From NCBI GenBank assembly GCA_020631235.1, contig JAHDHQ010000017.1, forward strand, positions 26,172 to 90,171: a stretch of DNA of 64,000 nucleotides, written 5' to 3'. The position numbers and the translations under genes were made by a program. Source of the stretch: Saprospiraceae bacterium (GTDB lineage: Bacteria; Bacteroidota; Bacteroidia; Chitinophagales; Saprospiraceae). The notes under the pieces are model-generated. The model saw only the letters and a program-made list of their open reading frames with translations, did not search any database and had not been told where the DNA came from. Below are positions 61,571 to 64,000 of the stretch, piece after piece. Positions within the stretch are counted from its first letter, which is position 1. Each line of letters starts with the position of its first letter.

Positions 61571-63928
61571 TTATCTAATTAAGGTAAAATCTCCAGCTAG
61601 TATGTCAATAAAACCATCCAGAAACTCTACTTCAGCCACCCATGTATATACGCCGATATTTGCATCTTGGCCATTAAAGCTGCCATCCCAGCCGTTGTTA
61701 GGGTCTTTGTGATTCAAATTTAGTCCTTCATACATCTTATTTCCCCATCGATCAAATACCTTAAAGGAAGCGATTTGTTTAATTTGGTCGCCTCCAGTGA
61801 TAAAGAAAAAGGCATTGTCGCCAGATAAACTTGGACTGAAAATATTAGGCTTATAGACGGTACGATCTTTTTCTACGAAAACAGAGATGGTAGCTTCTCT
61901 CTCACATCCATCTGCCGAAGTGACTTGAATCAAATAGGTATCCGTATTTAATGGCATTCCAGCTGTAATTAAACAGTCTGTGCAATTAAGTAATTCTGAA
62001 GAGATCCAATTTACATTTCCAATAGTAATATCATTTAACAACGGGATAAGCTGGATGCTATCTCCTAAGGTAATGGTAAAATCATCTGGCAAACTTACTT
62101 CAGGAATTTCTGCATTGGTCATCACTTGAAAAACAGTGTCCATGCAGCCATTGGCATCAGTTGTAATTACTTCATAGCTCCCTTCTATCAGATTGGAAAA
62201 TATGGTATTAGCACCTTCATCTTGTCCATTTAACGTATAACTATAATCTCCTACTCCTCCTGAGGTGTTATTTATTTGGATCATTCCTGTCTCTAATCCT
62301 TCGCAATTAGGGTCAGTAAATAATATTTGAGAGAGTATTTCATTGGGTGATGATAAATCTACTGTTTCGAAATATACACAACCTGCGTCATCGGTAATAG
62401 TTAACGATTGTAAACCAGCAGCTAAATTTTCTGCTGTTTGGTTTACAGTAGAAGTTCCGCTCCATTGGTAATTATAGGGAGGTGTGCCACCTGATGGGTT
62501 TGCCGTTAACTCTCCATCTGATCCATTAAAACAACTAACATTGAAGCCATTATAATCACTGGCTATGAGTGTATTTTGTAGGACTGTGGGTTCAAGTATT
62601 TCAACCATTATGATGGTGGAATTACCAAAATTATCATTGACTGTGATAAGGTAGACACCTGCCGGCAGATTAGGTATTTGCGTATAAAAATCAACAACCG
62701 TTAAGGTACCTGTCCCATTAATGGATGGGTCTAAAACTTTTTCATAGCTATAAGTGAAAGGTGGCGTCCCTGCAGAAATCTGAAAATAGGCCACACCCGT
62801 CGCACCATCCCCATGACATAATAAATCCTCGCTAAAACCATCTCCCTGCATGGTACAAACTATCAAATCTAGATCGATCTGAATAATGCTATCGCATCCC
62901 TGGGTGGTTAGTAAATTTTGGCTATACTCTCCCTCCTGGCAAAAGCCTTCATCATTTAAAAACAAAGTATCTCCTTCGCAGATATTATAGTTATAGCTGG
63001 CGTTAAATCCTTCTGCTTCGATAACATTTATGCTAATTACAGAATCACAAGTGGTTTCATTGCTTATAAAAACATCAGGATACTGTCCAGCAGAAGTGTA
63101 TAGTTCTCCTTTGTATTCTACTGGAATCCCATCACAAATTATTAGTTCTTTTTCACCATATAGCAATGGTTTTATTTCAATATTTTGACAATATGGTGGA
63201 GCTTCATCACAAGCATTTGATTCACTATAACATATGTTATAAAAACCGGTTTGATCCATTAAAACTTCCAAGCTATCAGCATTTCCCACAACTTGACCAT
63301 CAATAGTCCACTCATATATCGTTGCGCCTACTTGCGGATTAGCAAAAATCGTAAAAGGTTGAGTCTCACAAATAAAGTCAGGTAACGTGAAAGGCAGAGC
63401 TTGTTGCAACTCTCCTACCTTGGTGCTTCCTTCCAACACATTAACGGTGTAGTTGCACACTGAACCACCATCACCATCCATCACGAAAAAGTAATACTGC
63501 CCTATCGTCAGTGGTTCCGTGTTAGAGAAAGTCCAACTGCTATTTTCAGACACTGATCCATTACACGGCATAACCATTCTAGGGTTTTCGCAATCGATGG
63601 CCTCGTAGACCGTAACCTCTAATCCGCCTGAGAAAAAGCCACCATCGCACTCACCTACATCGAATCGCAAAGTCAAATTTTCACTCCCAGCTATAAATGC
63701 CAACCATTGTATATTATGTTGAGTTGTAGTGCAAAAATCTGGTGGCGCAATGCCATCTTCATTTTCATCATTCTTTCCCGAAAAACCATCGATATCACAA
63801 ATGATACAAGCTATCTCACAAAACGGCTCCATCTCTCCTTCTGGGCCACAAGGTTCTGGGGCTTGGCTGATTGCCACTAAGTGAGCAAGTAGGAAACCAA
63901 TAATTAGGAATAGTTTGCTGCTTTTCAT
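61571..63928 (-). CDS. SprB-repeat-like surface protein with type B sorting tail
   Basis: 785 residues with a signal peptide (ending LVAISQ). A Cys-rich N-terminal beta region (CEIACIICDIDGFSGKND; GQYYFFVMDGDGGSVCNY), PKD/Ig-like modules (about 180-350), then SprB-like repeats: ISAGTPPFTYSYE, VYLITVNDNFGNST, NPSGGTPPYNYQWSG, LQSLTITDDAGC, YEVITTDANGC. The C-terminal 95 residues form a gliding-type type B sorting domain (PNIFSPSLSGDNAFF, FKVFDRWGNKMYEG, GWDGSFNGQDANIGVYTW). Exported by type IX and held at the surface; adhesion or gliding role inferred. A heptamer repeat lies just upstream. Confidence 0.9.
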   Translation of the reverse strand: MKSSKLFLIIGFLLAHLVAISQAPEPCGPEGEMEPFCEIACIICDIDGFSGKNDENEDGIAPPDFCTTTQHNIQWLAFIAGSENLTLRFDVGECDGGFFSGGLEVTVYEAIDCENPRMVMPCNGSVSENSSWTFSNTEPLTIGQYYFFVMDGDGGSVCNYTVNVLEGSTKVGELQQALPFTLPDFICETQPFTIFANPQVGATIYEWTIDGQVVGNADSLEVLMDQTGFYNICYSESNACDEAPPYCQNIEIKPLLYGEKELIICDGIPVEYKGELYTSAGQYPDVFISNETTCDSVISINVIEAEGFNASYNYNICEGDTLFLNDEGFCQEGEYSQNLLTTQGCDSIIQIDLDLIVCTMQGDGFSEDLLCHGDGATGVAYFQISAGTPPFTYSYEKVLDPSINGTGTLTVVDFYTQIPNLPAGVYLITVNDNFGNSTIIMVEILEPTVLQNTLIASDYNGFNVSCFNGSDGELTANPSGGTPPYNYQWSGTSTVNQTAENLAAGLQSLTITDDAGCVYFETVDLSSPNEILSQILFTDPNCEGLETGMIQINNTSGGVGDYSYTLNGQDEGANTIFSNLIEGSYEVITTDANGCMDTVFQVMTNAEIPEVSLPDDFTITLGDSIQLIPLLNDITIGNVNWISSELLNCTDCLITAGMPLNTDTYLIQVTSADGCEREATISVFVEKDRTVYKPNIFSPSLSGDNAFFFITGGDQIKQIASFKVFDRWGNKMYEGLNLNHKDPNNGWDGSFNGQDANIGVYTWVAEVEFLDGFIDILAGDFTLIR

Positions 63929-63946
63929 TTGTTTGGTTAATGTAGA

Positions 63947-64000
63947 TTTAGACTTTAGACTTTAGACTTTAGACTTTAGACTTTAGACTTTAGACTTTAG
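63947..64000. repeat. Heptamer tandem repeat (TTTAGAC)n at window end
   Basis: Seven perfect copies of TTTAGAC (63947-63995) plus five bases, continuing beyond the window. It starts 19 bases upstream of the ATG of the minus-strand SprB-like gene, where promoter or leader would be. Confidence 0.95.

Noticed and set aside
1..64000. tRNA or rRNA genes
   Set aside because: I looked for T-loop patterns such as GGTTCGAATCC and for conserved rRNA segments on both strands and saw none; a covariance-model scan would be decisive.

Overview
The window is AT-rich DNA from a member of the Bacteroidota, most likely a Saprospiria-type marine or activated-sludge lineage. Reasons seen in the sequence: many secreted proteins end in type IX secretion sorting domains (type A NPS/LxGQ-like tails and type B gliding-type FDRWGN tails); start regions lack Shine-Dalgarno sequences and instead carry Bacteroidota -7 boxes (TAnnTTTG) at about a dozen genes; and several Bacteroidota-typical families occur (DUF4293, DUF3127, BatE-like, OstA-like, GIN domain, SprB-like repeats). 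No rRNA, tRNA, CRISPR array, intact insertion sequence or prophage was seen.

Layout. 1-4296: the cut-off gene of a type B sorted surface protein, metK, and a secreted M43 metalloprotease. 4487-5826: a GIN-domain protein and a lipoprotein. 5971-10402: a tight plus-strand run of seven exported proteins: two paralogous two-helix membrane proteins, a LolA-like protein, an exported YidD-like protein, two TPR/PGLG membrane proteins and a DUF3108-like protein. This is the best candidate for an undescribed system. 10447-13125: iscA, iscU, a NUMOD4/HNH protein and iscS on the minus strand. 13231-16413: MeaB GTPase, M23 peptidase, peroxiredoxin. 16427-21435: small exported proteins, a DUF3127 protein with an SSB-like tail, a thioredoxin lipoprotein, a dipeptidyl peptidase IV and a tyrosine phosphatase. 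21454-24780: a Dna2-like nuclease-helicase. 24840-29586: an unknown protein, a DUF937-OmpA protein, an aspartyl protease with PDZ, then L21 and an L27 fused to a helix-hairpin-helix domain.

29696-36200: two von Willebrand A lipoproteins, a BatE-like TPR/SH3 protein, an OstA-like protein and an FAD oxidoreductase. 36249-43120: DUF4293, di-haem peroxidase, membrane phosphoesterase, a dockerin-bearing surface protein, repeats and a second M43 protease. 43414-49174: a thioredoxin-like lipoprotein, DUF1272, and a lipoprotein / ECF sigma / anti-sigma-barrel operon. 49206-53844: surface proteins, including one broken by an 11-A tract directly after its start codon. 53868-57212: an IleS2-type isoleucyl-tRNA synthetase with a GIHH active-site motif. 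57249-61570: leucine-rich-repeat genes with a frameshift, bordered by gene debris that includes a decayed tail of malate:quinone oxidoreductase. 61571-63928: a second complete type B sorted SprB-like protein, preceded by a heptamer repeat that runs off the window.

Overall, housekeeping genes (metK, isc, rplU/rpmA, ileS) are interspersed with a large envelope and secretion complement. Homopolymer frameshifts and heptamer repeats next to surface genes suggest either switchable surface expression or assembly errors; reads would tell these apart.
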